Positions 36,273 to 44,943 of a stretch of DNA of 64,000 bases are shown piece after piece (positions within the stretch are counted from its first letter, which is position 1; each line of letters opens with the position of its first letter). Source of the stretch: Melioribacteraceae bacterium (GTDB lineage Bacteria; Bacteroidota; Ignavibacteria; Ignavibacteriales; Melioribacteraceae). The notes beneath the pieces were generated by a model that did not search any database, had not been told where the DNA came from, and saw only the letters and a program-made list of their open reading frames with translations. The stretch covers positions 39,867 to 103,866 of the forward strand of contig WGCV01000043.1 of NCBI GenBank assembly GCA_015493615.1, written 5' to 3'. Made by a program: the position numbers and the translations under genes.

Positions 36273-37031
36273 CTACTTTGCGTTACTTAAAATATTTGTC
36301 TTCATCTTTGAAAATAGTTCCGGATTTGAATCAAGAACATCAATTATCTCTTTATATGAAAAGTCAATTTTATTTAATTTCCGGTAAATTGCTCTTATTA
36401 TTTCCAAATCCTCCGGTGTATCAAAGGTAAGTCGAATGTCGTCTCGGTTAAGTTCCTGAGGCATTTTTATATAAAGTTTTCGGAAGTAATCGGTAGAATG
36501 AAAAATCGGAGTAACATGCTCTTTTTGCACTTTATTTTCAATTTTTGATTTTGCGTTCAAAAAAGCCGGTGTTTTAATCAGCTCAATAAAAAAACCGTAA
36601 TGTGTTAAAATTGCAGGAGTGTTTTTGTAATCGCCGTAACTGATGTAATCAAATTCCGGCTGTTTGTTTGCTTCATCCGAAAGATTATCAATAAATTCCG
36701 GCTCCAGAAAAGGGTTATCACTGCATACTCTAAAAAAATATTCGGGTGGATTTTGCATAGTTTTGAGGTACGAATAGAATCTATCAAATACGTTTTCTTC
36801 ATTCCCTCTGAAAACATTTAATCCATTATTTAAGCAATAATCGTATAGGGAATCGTCTTTGTGGTTCTTTGTTGTAAGAATAATTATGTTTTCTTTTTCG
36901 CATACTTTTGCCATAAGTAATCTTTTAAGAACAAGATCAATTAAAGTAAATTCTCCAAATATTTTTTGAAAAATTTTATTGGGATACCTCGTAGAACCTG
37001 TTCTTGCCTGAATTAAAAAGAGAGGTTTCAC
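36273..37031 (-). CDS. SpsF-type cytidylyltransferase (CMP-sugar synthetase family)
   Basis: A 252-residue GT-A-fold nucleotidyltransferase. It starts FLIQARTGSTRYPNKIF, the SpsF/NeuA-like nucleotide loop, followed by RVCSDNPFLEPEFID with the metal-binding Asp, and RLTFDTPEDLEIIRAIY. It is expected to activate the nonulosonate made by the adjacent NeuB-type enzyme as a CMP-sugar. Gap to the next gene is 10 bases; overlap with the regulator is 4. The SpsE-SpsF order also occurs in Bacillus spore coat clusters. Confidence 0.85.
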   Translation of the reverse strand: MKPLFLIQARTGSTRYPNKIFQKIFGEFTLIDLVLKRLLMAKVCEKENIIILTTKNHKDDSLYDYCLNNGLNVFRGNEENVFDRFYSYLKTMQNPPEYFFRVCSDNPFLEPEFIDNLSDEANKQPEFDYISYGDYKNTPAILTHYGFFIELIKTPAFLNAKSKIENKVQKEHVTPIFHSTDYFRKLYIKMPQELNRDDIRLTFDTPEDLEIIRAIYRKLNKIDFSYKEIIDVLDSNPELFSKMKTNILSNAK

Positions 37032-37567
37032 TTTCCACCTTTCATCAATACTAAATTCGGTTCGGATAAAAATTTTGATTTCAGCTTTTTATATTCATCG
37101 GAAGTCAGAAGAAGAATTGAAATCTTTCTGCCGATAAGTTTTTCTGTTTTCTTTCTAACTCTTTCCAATTCCGATTTGTTGATATTATTCCCGACTACAA
37201 CCAGTTCTATTAATCCGGAATCGTGTCCGATTGCATAATCGCCTCTGATAAACGCTATTATTACATCGCCCAGTTTATCAAGAATATTGGAAATTACTTT
37301 CTCTATTCCCGTCGATTTCAGCACGATATTTCTGATTTCTTTAAACAACGGGTGCGATGTGTTTGCCCGGTAAAGTTTATTTCGTCCTTTCGTGGCGGTA
37401 TCGAGGATATCCGCTTCGACAAGCCGGTTCAGCTCCACGCGGATGCCGTTGGTTGATTCGTTAAACTCGTTGGAAAGCTGACGCAAATACGCCTCGTTTT
37501 CCGGATTGAGGAAAAACTTCATCAGAAGCTTAATTCTTATTTCGGATGTAATTAATGATTTTAACAT
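37028..37567 (-). CDS. Winged-helix regulator with nucleotidyltransferase-like domain
   Basis: A 179-residue protein. Residues about 1-80 form a winged helix of the ArsR/MarR kind (EAYLRQLSNEFNESTNGIRV, then a wing with GRNKLYRA). Residues about 95-170 resemble a minimal nucleotidyltransferase fold (DVIIAFIRGDYAIGHDSGLIELVVVG), though the GS motif is replaced by RGD. It is the first gene of the glycan operon, so it probably regulates it. The putative enzymatic half looks inactive and may bind a nucleotide as a signal (inference). Confidence 0.75.
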   Translation of the reverse strand: MLKSLITSEIRIKLLMKFFLNPENEAYLRQLSNEFNESTNGIRVELNRLVEADILDTATKGRNKLYRANTSHPLFKEIRNIVLKSTGIEKVISNILDKLGDVIIAFIRGDYAIGHDSGLIELVVVGNNINKSELERVRKKTEKLIGRKISILLLTSDEYKKLKSKFLSEPNLVLMKGGK

Positions 37568-37613
37568 TTTGAGTAATTATTTTACTCAAAAATAGAAACC
37601 GTAAATTTTAAAA

Positions 37614-40100
37614 TCAACTTTTTATTGCTCTTTTTTTATATTCTAAAATCAAAGGAACAGCAATAAAAAGCATGATTAAAATATTACCGATCCAAACAAA
37701 ATTCATGCTTGCAAAGTATGTTTCCGGTTGGAACAGAAGTTTAAGTTTGTGTTTTCCCGCCGGGACTTCAACTCCGCGTATAATAAAATCGGTTTCGTAG
37801 AGAGGAATTTCCTTCCCGTCAACAAACGCTTTCCAACCTTTCGGATAGTATGAACCGGAAACCGCTGCGAATTGCGGAGCGTCGCTCTCGTATGTAAATT
37901 CAAGCATGTTGGGATTTTTTCTCGTAAGTTTTATTTTTCCCTCTCCCGAAAAGGTTTTATCCGCAAAATATTTCTTAAGGAGAAACGCTTCCGCCTCCGG
38001 GTGAAAATCATTCTTATTCATACCGAGAACGAGCGATTCGTTTGAATCGAATGTTTTAACAGATTTAACAAACCAAGCTTTAGGCAAAGCGCGGGAGTTT
38101 TCGTAAAGGAATTCTTTTCTGCCGTTGTCGTAAGCTTTCTGTACAATTGCACTGTCGCTTATCTGTTTATCGCTAATTATATATTTACCGCTCAAAAGAT
38201 TGATTACATTCCAATTTAATCCGCTAGGACTTTCACCGTTGAAAAGCGCATGGTCAAAAATATCCTGAATTGCCTGAAGTTTAATTGCGCTGTAACCGCT
38301 GATTAATGGGTAAAAATAAGCGTAGTGATTGCTTGTGAACTCTCTTCCGAGAACAAGCGCGCGGTAGTTTTTATCCGCTTTAGTCAGAATGTTCGTGATA
38401 GGTGTCGGAGCAAAATCGCTCTGTTCCAATCTGTCCGGATTTTGTAGCGAAATTAAATTATATGCACGAAGAGAAATTCCTGAAATCTCAAAAACGGCAA
38501 GAATAAAGGTCGCAATTATAAAATATTCCACTTTAAGTTTTTTGTAGAGATAGCCGAGCGTAACGCCGCTGAATAGTATCAGTATTATCAGCAGCCGGAT
38601 TGTGTCGCGCTGCAGAAATTCCTGCCGGATTTGTTTAACTATATTCATTGTCTGTGGATTGTATCTCGATAATTCCATCGGCGTAGCAAAAGCAAACGAG
38701 GATGAAAAAAGGAGCACATAAAGCGCAATCGCAAGAAAGACGCCGAGCGTACCCGCTATAAATTTAATATCTTTTAATGCCGCTTGTTTTAGGAACGCCT
38801 TTAATCCGTATCCCGAAAGAATCAGCGTAGCGACAAAAGTAATGTTGACAAGCATAGAAGGAGCGCGGAATTTTGAGAAGTAAGGGAAGTAGTAAAAAAA
38901 CAATTTATACAGAGCGGGGAAATGGCGACCGAACGAAAGTAAGAGAGAGAAAATAATGAAGACCGATAACCCAAGAACGAACTTATCTTTCCGGTAATAG
39001 TACAAACCGAAAATTGCGAAGATAAATAGAATCGCGCCTATCGTAGCGTAGTTGCCGTTAAAAGGTTTTTCTCCCCAATAGCCGGGGATTTCGCGTCCTT
39101 TCAGTTGGGGAAATTTACTTCCGTCATATTTCTCGCTTTGGAGTCCGCCGGAAAAGTGCGGTATGAAAAAATCCAAAATTTCGTTTGGTGAAAATGACCA
39201 GCGCGTGGCGTATTCAAAACTTACTCCGCTCGACTTCTCCGCCGATTTCGCCTCGCTGCCGATATTAAGCGGATGACCGCCGCGGGTTGAATATTGTGCG
39301 TACTCGTTTGTCGAAAGAAGGGGCTGCGCCGCGGTCATTACTGTTAAGATTAACGCAGTTGTAAAAAGGAGCGCAAGTTTCCCGAACTCCTTATATTTTT
39401 TATTGACTAACAATTTAATAGTCGGGTAAATATAAAGAAAAACAAGAAGAAGAATTCCGTAAAAGACAATCTGAAAATGGTGAGTGCGATTAAACATTGC
39501 AAAAACAAAGGCAAATAATCCGGCGCTAAGTAAATTCTTTTTCTCGAAAAAATAATCGAATGAAAGAATAAACCAGGGGAGAATCATGATGGCGCGGAGT
39601 TTAGAATTATGCCCGGTTCCGATTAGCGCCTGCCAGTCCGGAAGTAAGATAAAAACCACCGCGACTGTTGCGGCAAAATACCACGGAATTTTTTTATATC
39701 TGAGCAGAGCGTAAATTCCCAAACCGCCGAGAAGCATATACCAGAAAACCCAAAAGAATATTTTCCCTAAGTAAGCAAGCAGCGTATCAATCAAAGCAAT
39801 TTTCGGCGTAATTCTTTCGTAAATCGGTTCGCCCGCGAAAATGTTCGGGTTCCACAGAACCGTCTCGCCGGTTTTGTCCTGCCATTCATGCCAAATATGC
39901 GTTTGACCGATAATGGAAAGGTAATCGCTTCCGAGAGGACGTACATTCTCCGTTTCGTAAGGAACGTAGTAGATTAGGAGCGGAATCAAAATCAGAAGAA
40001 ATGCAATTAGTTCCTTATAAATAGTTGGAATGGAATCCAAGAAATTTGTTTGCTCAATATTTTTCTTTACGCTTCCGGAATGCTTTTTATTCTTGCTCAT
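37614..40100 (-). CDS. YfhO-like polytopic membrane protein
   Basis: An 828-residue protein from the ATG at 40100, which has AGGGA upstream; the open frame extends 21 codons further. There are about a dozen membrane helices between 30 and 560, then a soluble C-terminal region of about 230 residues, then a last helix near the end. The C-terminal region has the YPKGWKAFVDGKEIPLYETD motif and KLLFQPETYFASM typical of the YfhO family. These are thought to be GT-C-type glycosyltransferases using polyprenyl-linked sugars, as YfhO does for teichoic acid. It lies just upstream of the glycan operon, same strand, 46 bases away. Confidence 0.85.
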   Translation of the reverse strand: MSKNKKHSGSVKKNIEQTNFLDSIPTIYKELIAFLLILIPLLIYYVPYETENVRPLGSDYLSIIGQTHIWHEWQDKTGETVLWNPNIFAGEPIYERITPKIALIDTLLAYLGKIFFWVFWYMLLGGLGIYALLRYKKIPWYFAATVAVVFILLPDWQALIGTGHNSKLRAIMILPWFILSFDYFFEKKNLLSAGLFAFVFAMFNRTHHFQIVFYGILLLVFLYIYPTIKLLVNKKYKEFGKLALLFTTALILTVMTAAQPLLSTNEYAQYSTRGGHPLNIGSEAKSAEKSSGVSFEYATRWSFSPNEILDFFIPHFSGGLQSEKYDGSKFPQLKGREIPGYWGEKPFNGNYATIGAILFIFAIFGLYYYRKDKFVLGLSVFIIFSLLLSFGRHFPALYKLFFYYFPYFSKFRAPSMLVNITFVATLILSGYGLKAFLKQAALKDIKFIAGTLGVFLAIALYVLLFSSSFAFATPMELSRYNPQTMNIVKQIRQEFLQRDTIRLLIILILFSGVTLGYLYKKLKVEYFIIATFILAVFEISGISLRAYNLISLQNPDRLEQSDFAPTPITNILTKADKNYRALVLGREFTSNHYAYFYPLISGYSAIKLQAIQDIFDHALFNGESPSGLNWNVINLLSGKYIISDKQISDSAIVQKAYDNGRKEFLYENSRALPKAWFVKSVKTFDSNESLVLGMNKNDFHPEAEAFLLKKYFADKTFSGEGKIKLTRKNPNMLEFTYESDAPQFAAVSGSYYPKGWKAFVDGKEIPLYETDFIIRGVEVPAGKHKLKLLFQPETYFASMNFVWIGNILIMLFIAVPLILEYKKRAIKS

Positions 40101-40219
40101 CTTTTCCCTGAAAATCTTAGTAATAAAAAATTTAATCAAAAAGATAAGATATTTTGCCGACATCTTCTTTTGAAAATTTAAGTGAATTGGAATTCAAGAA
40201 TAAATATCCGTTTATATTT

Positions 40220-40543
40220 ATTAACCCAAAATTGTCATTAGACAAAAAATTCTAATGACTGCCATTAAGAAAAAGATGACTTAAGTTATTAAAGAACAAA
40301 AGGTTAACTAACTGCCAAGCTGTTAATTTTAGACAAAAAACCATGTAAAAAAATCTTACTCGTTCTATTTGTAGCGCAGATTGATTAGTGAGCTTGCGAA
40401 CGGTCTCCGCCACGGCGGACTGTGGCTGCAATTTAGCATTATGCTGTTTTTTCGCAAATTGCAAGCAATCTACGTTACAAAAGATAGTATTTTTCTTAAA
40501 AATTTTAGATTAGAAAAAATTCTAATGACAATTTTGGGATTAA
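40220..40543. repeat. Family B MITE-like element (314 bp) with 5-bp target duplication
   Basis: The element is 40225-40538, with ends CCCAAAATTGTCATTAG and CTAATGACAATTTTGGG. ATTAA directly repeats at 40220-40224 and 40539-40543. It is the inverted counterpart of the copy at 15698-15984, sharing GTAGCGCAGATTG, CCGCCACGGCGG and TTGCAAGCAATCTACG in the same relative order. The length difference is mainly a small insertion near the left end. It lies about 75 bases upstream of the toxin frame. Confidence 0.85.
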
Positions 40544-40617
40544 TTTATTTATATTTTAGCAACGAGGTCTATATTAATAAAAAGGTGGCGTCTTATAACA
40601 CAATGTGATATATTTAA

Positions 40618-40992
40618 ATATTAAAACTTAAAACAAAATGGTTCAATAAATGGGCGAGGAAAAGAAATATTTCCGATAAGTGCTTAGTTAAAACTATTGA
40701 AAATATATCTGATAACCTGGGTGTTGTTGATTTGGGAGCTGGACTAATAAAAGACAGAACTCCTAAATCCGGACAAGGTAAAAGAGGCGGATATAGAACC
40801 ATACTTGTTTATCGTAAGAATGATTTGGCAATATTCATTTATGGATTTGCTAAAAATGAAAAGAAAAATTTAGATAAAAACGAATTAATCTATTTTAAAA
40901 AATTAGCAAATGATTTATTAAAACTTAGCGATAGGAAAATTTTAGAATTGGAAAGAGAAGGCACTTTTATTAAAGTAAAGGTTCAGAAATGA
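40618..40992 (+). CDS. RelE/HigB-type toxin, start codon missing or unusual
   Basis: The frame codes for a complete RelE/HigB-like mRNA interferase: KTKWFNKWARK near the N-terminus, LGAGLIKDR, GKRGGYRTILVYR, IYGFAKNEK and LKLSDRKI. The fold needs the first part, yet no ATG, GTG or TTG begins it. In frame are ATG at 40603, followed at once by TGA and then TAA (40615), and next ATA at 40618. The first normal start (TTG, 40732) would delete 38 residues. Initiation at ATA, or decay of the 5' end, are both possible. It overlaps the antitoxin gene by ATGA, in the toxin-first order of HigBA. Confidence 0.75.
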   Translation: MLKLKTKWFNKWARKRNISDKCLVKTIENISDNLGVVDLGAGLIKDRTPKSGQGKRGGYRTILVYRKNDLAIFIYGFAKNEKKNLDKNELIYFKKLANDLLKLSDRKILELEREGTFIKVKVQK

Positions 40993-41330
40993 GAAACAGT
41001 ATTAAAAATGCAATTGGAGAGACGGTAAAAGATTTAATTAAAGGGGGAGTTGAAACTACTTTTTCAGAAAGAGAATTAAAAACTTTAGGGATTGAAATCA
41101 CCGATGTTGATATAAAAGCCGAAGATATTAGGGAAATTAGAAGTAAAATAAAATTGAGTCAAAGCGTATTTGCTAAAGTTTTGAACGTTAGTCCATCGTC
41201 AGTCAGGCAATGGGAACAAGGTAAGAGAACTCCAAGTGGTTCAACTAAAGTTCTGCTGGAACTTCTGCGAGAAAACCCCAACATTTTAAATTATCGATTA
41301 TTGCAGGTTTCCCATTCTTCACAACCATAG
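40989..41330 (+). CDS. HigA-type XRE-family antitoxin
   Basis: A 113-residue protein with an Xre helix-turn-helix at about 48-100 (IREIRSKIKLSQSVFAKVLN, then VSPSSVRQWEQGKRTPSG). The N-terminal part (KNAIGETVKDLIKGG) is the usual extension of antitoxins paired with RelE-like toxins. It should bind the toxin and repress the operon. The frame is complete and undamaged, unlike the toxin start. Confidence 0.88.
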   Translation: MRNSIKNAIGETVKDLIKGGVETTFSERELKTLGIEITDVDIKAEDIREIRSKIKLSQSVFAKVLNVSPSSVRQWEQGKRTPSGSTKVLLELLRENPNILNYRLLQVSHSSQP

Positions 41331-41352
41331 AATTATGATTTGAGAATATATA

Positions 41353-41560
41353 CCTTACCATATCGTAAATTTGTCATATTGAGTTTACCACGGCGAGGAT
41401 GAAACCGTACTCGATATTTTTCTATATTCGGTATAATTACCGGTTTAGAGATTCTTCATCCCGCTAAAAAGCAGCGGAATTCAGAATGATAACACTTAAC
41501 CCCGTCTTACATTTGTCATTCTGAACGGAGCAAAGCGCAGTGAAGGATCTCATAACCAAC
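41353..41560. repeat. Degenerate family A copy plus another dispersed repeat
   Basis: About 41353-41500 follow family A order (TTTGTCATATTGAG, TATAATTACCGGTTTAGAGATTC, CAGAATGAT), with decayed ends. From about 41505 another repeat begins, TTTGTCATTCTGAACGGAGC followed by AGTGAAGGATCTC. The remaining 41560-41690 has nothing recognisable. Confidence 0.5.
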
Positions 41561-41694
41561 GCCGGCACAAATTCTAAATTGAGATTGCTTCCCCCGGTGT
41601 GTCGAGGTTCGCAATGGCAGAAATATTTCGATTCAAATTCAAATCCGTTACGGAGATAAAATATTTATCCCTTTTTTCATAATAATTGCAAAAA

Positions 41695-41728
41695 CAAAAA
41701 AGCCCGAGAATATTTCCCGGGCTTTTTG
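41695..41728. terminator. Rho-independent terminator of the nfn operon
   Basis: AGCCCG (41701-41706) pairs with CGGGCT (41718-41723), extended by A/T runs on both sides. It lies 22 bases past the nfnB stop. Confidence 0.85.
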
Positions 41729-41749
41729 AATTTATATATGAAAAAGATA

Positions 41750-43270
41750 TTAATTAACTACTTGTTTTTCTTCTTCAATTTCCTTTTCAAGTTGTTCGTT
41801 TATTGCTTTTGCGGCTTTGCGTCCTTCTCCCATTGCAAGAATAACGGTCGCTGCGCCGAGAACAATATCGCCGCCGGCATATACCTTATCCAAAGTGGTT
41901 TTTTGATTTTCATCCACGATGATATTTCCCCAGCGGTTAGTTTTTATTCCGGGGGTAGTATGGCTGATAAGCGGGTTACTGCCGTTTCCGATGGCGACAA
42001 TCACAGTGTCAACGTCAAGGAGGAACTCGCTTCCTTCAATCGCTATCGGACGGCGTCGCCCGGAAGCGTCCGGCTCGCCGAGTTCATATTTTAAGCATTC
42101 CATTTGCGTAACATGCCCCGATTCATCCCCGAGAATTCTTTTAGCGTTGGTCAGATAGAGGAATTCGATTCCTTCTTCCTGCGCATGAAGAACTTCCTCG
42201 CGACGGGCGGGCATTTCAAGCTCGGTTCTGCGGTAAACGATGTAAACTTTCTCGGCTCCGAGTCTTTTTGCCATTCTCGATGCGTCCATTGCGACGTTTC
42301 CGCCGCCGAGAACAGCTACAACTTTGGAATTGTAAATCGGCGTGTCCGCATGTTCTCTGTCGAAAGCCCGCATCAAATTTGCGCGGGTTAAATATTCGTT
42401 TGCGGAGACGACTCCGATTAAGTTTTCGCCATCTATTCCCATAAATAACGGCAATCCTGCGCCGGTGCCGACAAATACGGCATCGTAGCCATCTTTTTCC
42501 ATTAGGTCGGTAAGGGTTCTGGTTTTGCCGACGACAAAGTTCGTTTTAATCTCAACTCCGATTTTGCGGAGCGTATCAACTTCCTGGTCAACGATGTCGT
42601 TCGGTAAACGGAACTCGGGAATACCGTAGCGCATAACTCCGCCGAGTTTGTGGAACGCTTCAAAAATCGTAACGGAATGACCTTCGCGGCGCACATCGGC
42701 TGCAACTACCAGTCCGGCGGGACCGCTTCCTACAACAGCGACTTTTTTGCCGGTCTCGGGCTTAACCGAAGGAAGTTCAACTTCGCCGTTTTCTCTTTCC
42801 CAATCGGCTACGAATCTTTCAAGACGCCCGATTCCAACGGCTTTATCGACATCTTTGAAAACTTTACCAACCGAGCAGTTTTTCTGGCACTGTGATTCCT
42901 GCGGGCAAACGCGACCGCAAATCGAAGGGAGAAGACTTGATTCTTTAATTACATTAACTGCGCCCTGAAAATCATAATTAGCGATATTTTCAATAAAGAG
43001 AGGAACGTCAATATGAACCGGACAATCGTCGATACAAGGATGTGTTGGGCACTGAATACAGCGCATTGCTTCAACAACGGCTTCGTTTTCTGTAAACCCG
43101 ATCGCTACTTCTTCAAGGTTGCAAACGCGCTCTTCAGGGTCTTGAGCCGGCATCTCCATTGTTGGAATTTTAATTCTATCTTTAACTTTCAGTTCGTCCT
43201 TTTTAGGGAAAAGTTCGTCAAAAAATTTCTTGGCGACAGCGTCAATTTCTTCTACGGTATGATGACTCAT
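41750..43270 (-). CDS. nfnB: NADPH-dependent GltD-like subunit (NfnB/SudA)
   Basis: A 506-residue flavoprotein. The N-terminal domain binds two [4Fe-4S] clusters (CIQCPTHPCIDDCPVHID and CGRVCPQESQCQKNC). Next come an FAD site (VVGSGPAGLVVAADVRR, about residue 175) and an NADP site (VLGGGNVAMDASRMAKRLG, about 315). A second FAD contact is KVYAGGD near the end. With the upstream subunit it forms the NADH-dependent ferredoxin:NADP oxidoreductase (bifurcating) or sulfide dehydrogenase; the two are homologous. No glutamate synthase large subunit is nearby, which argues against a GltD role. The start overlaps the partner's stop by 4 bases. Confidence 0.9.
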   Translation of the reverse strand: MSHHTVEEIDAVAKKFFDELFPKKDELKVKDRIKIPTMEMPAQDPEERVCNLEEVAIGFTENEAVVEAMRCIQCPTHPCIDDCPVHIDVPLFIENIANYDFQGAVNVIKESSLLPSICGRVCPQESQCQKNCSVGKVFKDVDKAVGIGRLERFVADWERENGEVELPSVKPETGKKVAVVGSGPAGLVVAADVRREGHSVTIFEAFHKLGGVMRYGIPEFRLPNDIVDQEVDTLRKIGVEIKTNFVVGKTRTLTDLMEKDGYDAVFVGTGAGLPLFMGIDGENLIGVVSANEYLTRANLMRAFDREHADTPIYNSKVVAVLGGGNVAMDASRMAKRLGAEKVYIVYRRTELEMPARREEVLHAQEEGIEFLYLTNAKRILGDESGHVTQMECLKYELGEPDASGRRRPIAIEGSEFLLDVDTVIVAIGNGSNPLISHTTPGIKTNRWGNIIVDENQKTTLDKVYAGGDIVLGAATVILAMGEGRKAAKAINEQLEKEIEEEKQVVN

Positions 43271-44139
43271 CCTTTTGCCTCCTTTTTCTGATCTGCCAAT
43301 TTTTTCTCTATAATTTTATCCAAATAGCATTTATGCTTTTCCTGCTCGATTTCTTTGAACGAGTTAAGACGCGCCATCATGTTGTCGAAATCAACTTGAT
43401 GTCCGTCAAATTCGGGTCCGTCAACGCAAACAAATTTCACTTCGCCGCCGACATTAACGCGACAGCCGCCGCACATTCCGGTTCCGTCAACCATAATTGT
43501 ATTGAGCGAAACAACAGTCGGCACATTGTACGGCTCGGTTGTTTTCGAGCAGAATTTCATCATGATAGGAGGTCCGATAGCTACAGCCAAATCGGGTTTT
43601 TCCGGGCGTTCGCAAATTTCTTTCAGCGGTTCGGTAACCAAAGCTTTTCTTCCGTAACTTCCGTCGTCGGTAACTATTATAAGCTCATCGGCAATTTTTT
43701 TCATATCTTCTTCCATAATCATAAGCTCTTTGTTTCTTGCGCCCATAATTATGATTACTTTATTTCCGGCTTCCTTCATAGCTTGCGCAATAGGATGCAA
43801 AGGCGCGACTCCGATTCCGCCGCCTACGCAGACAACGGTTCCGAAATTTTCAACATGAGTCGGTTTTCCGAGCGGTCCGACAAGAACGGGAATATCATCG
43901 CCGACTTCCATTCTTGAAAGTTCGTCGGTAGTTAAACCAACTACCTGGTAAATGATTGTAATCGAACCTTCTTCTTTATCGGCGTCGGCAATTGTTAAGG
44001 GAATTCTCTCTCCGTAGTCAAGATCAATTTGCAGCATAATAAATTGACCTGCTTTTCTTTCTTCGGCTATTAGGGGAGCTTCCAAACGCATCAGAAAAAC
44101 ATTTTCCGACAGTTGTTCTTTGTGCAATATCTTAGCCAT
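43267..44139 (-). CDS. nfnA: FAD/NAD-binding subunit with [2Fe-2S] site (NfnA/SudB)
   Basis: A 290-residue protein of the ferredoxin-NADP reductase/PyrK family. The FAD-binding barrel has ERIPLTIAD, followed by an NAD-binding domain (VCVGGGIGVAPLHPIAQAMK). The C-terminal cluster loop with Cys residues is GMCGGCRVNVGGEVKFVCVD. It passes electrons between NADH, FAD and ferredoxin in the NfnAB complex. AAGGAATTTACC precedes the ATG. A role as dihydroorotate dehydrogenase electron subunit is less likely, because no pyrD is present and the partner is GltD-like. Confidence 0.9.
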   Translation of the reverse strand: MAKILHKEQLSENVFLMRLEAPLIAEERKAGQFIMLQIDLDYGERIPLTIADADKEEGSITIIYQVVGLTTDELSRMEVGDDIPVLVGPLGKPTHVENFGTVVCVGGGIGVAPLHPIAQAMKEAGNKVIIIMGARNKELMIMEEDMKKIADELIIVTDDGSYGRKALVTEPLKEICERPEKPDLAVAIGPPIMMKFCSKTTEPYNVPTVVSLNTIMVDGTGMCGGCRVNVGGEVKFVCVDGPEFDGHQVDFDNMMARLNSFKEIEQEKHKCYLDKIIEKKLADQKKEAKG

Positions 44140-44363
44140 GGTAAATTCCTTAAAATGTAGTTAATTCATTAATTTGTATAAATAAAGATAATTTTGTCTT
44201 TTAAAAACTATTTAAGTTTTAAAAATAATAAAAATTCTTTTAGTAAATAAAGAGGAGAAGAAGATATTTTTTAGAGAATTTGTAAAATGAGGGGAGTTTT
44301 TCCGTCATTGGGAGCGGAACGAAGTGAAGAGCGGCTCCGCCTTAGGCGGACTCTAACATCGAC

Positions 44364-44462
44364 GCGTCATTGCGAGGAGCGTAAGCGACGCGGCAATCTC
44401 ACCGGTATTCAACCTAAGCCGTTAAAACGAAATTGAATATTCGGCAACAGCGTGTTTTCCGG
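44364..44462. repeat. Family D repeat, left portion
   Basis: Begins GCGTCATTGCGAGGAGCGTA and continues CGCGGCAATCTCACCGG, then a CAACCTAAGC segment. Bases 44388-44463 recur at 44784-44860. It is cut by the start of the family C copy. The stretch 44140-44363 before it is AT-rich, with one CCGCCTTAGGCGG palindrome. Confidence 0.6.
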
Positions 44463-44651
44463 TAAAAATTCCCCTTCCCACGGAAGGGGTGGATTCCTCC
44501 GCCGCGGCGGAGGAAGACGGGGTAGGTGCTTTTCCTGAAATTTAAGCAAAATGCGAGAAAATTCAGCATCTTTCCACACCCCGTCTTCCGACTTCTCCCG
44601 ACAAGTCGGGATACGTCGGAATCCACCCCTCTGTCCAGAGGGGAATTAAAA
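44463..44651. repeat. Family C palindromic element, copy 1
   Basis: The element is about 44468-44646. Both ends are hairpins of form ATTCCCCT-N7/8-AGGGGTGGATTCC, inverted to each other. CCGCCGCGGCGG sits near the left end and a CCCGACAAGTCGGG near the right. TAAAA directly flanks both sides. Confidence 0.65.
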
Positions 44652-44779
44652 AATTAAGCAAAAAGCGAGAAAATTCGGCATCTATCTTTCCTTCGAGGTA
44701 CTCGTTTCCTCGAAGGTATGAAAGTAATGATGCTGCTAAATACCTTCAACGAACAATCCGCCAGTAGCGGACGTTGAAG

Positions 44780-44903
44780 GAACGACGCGGCAATCTCACC
44801 GGTATTCAACCTAAGCTGTTAAACCGAAATTGAATATTCACCAACAGCGTGTTTTCCGGTGAGATTACTTCGTCAGTCGCAAGCTCCTTCCTCGTAATGA
44901 CGC
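44780..44903. repeat. Family D repeat, right portion
   Basis: Starts in the region shared with 44388 and ends GCTCCTTCCTCGTAATGACGC, the inverted match of the left end of the copy at 44364. Together the two copies show that the full element has long terminal inverted repeats. Confidence 0.6.
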
Positions 44904-44943
44904 TTACACTTTAAATAGCAAACCGTCTGATTTAGGCTGAGCG

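Noticed and set aside
40252..40464. Minus-strand open frame of 70 codons
   Set aside because: It lies wholly within the family B element, and the other intact copy of that element at 15698-15984 shows no conserved protein.
43333..43917. 194-codon open frame antisense to nfnA
   Set aside because: Shadow frame caused by codon bias of the real gene; no motif or start signal.
41750..44139. Glutamate synthase small subunit and dihydroorotate dehydrogenase electron subunit as separate functions
   Set aside because: The two genes overlap by 4 bases in the NfnAB/SudAB arrangement, and neither gltB nor pyrD is present.
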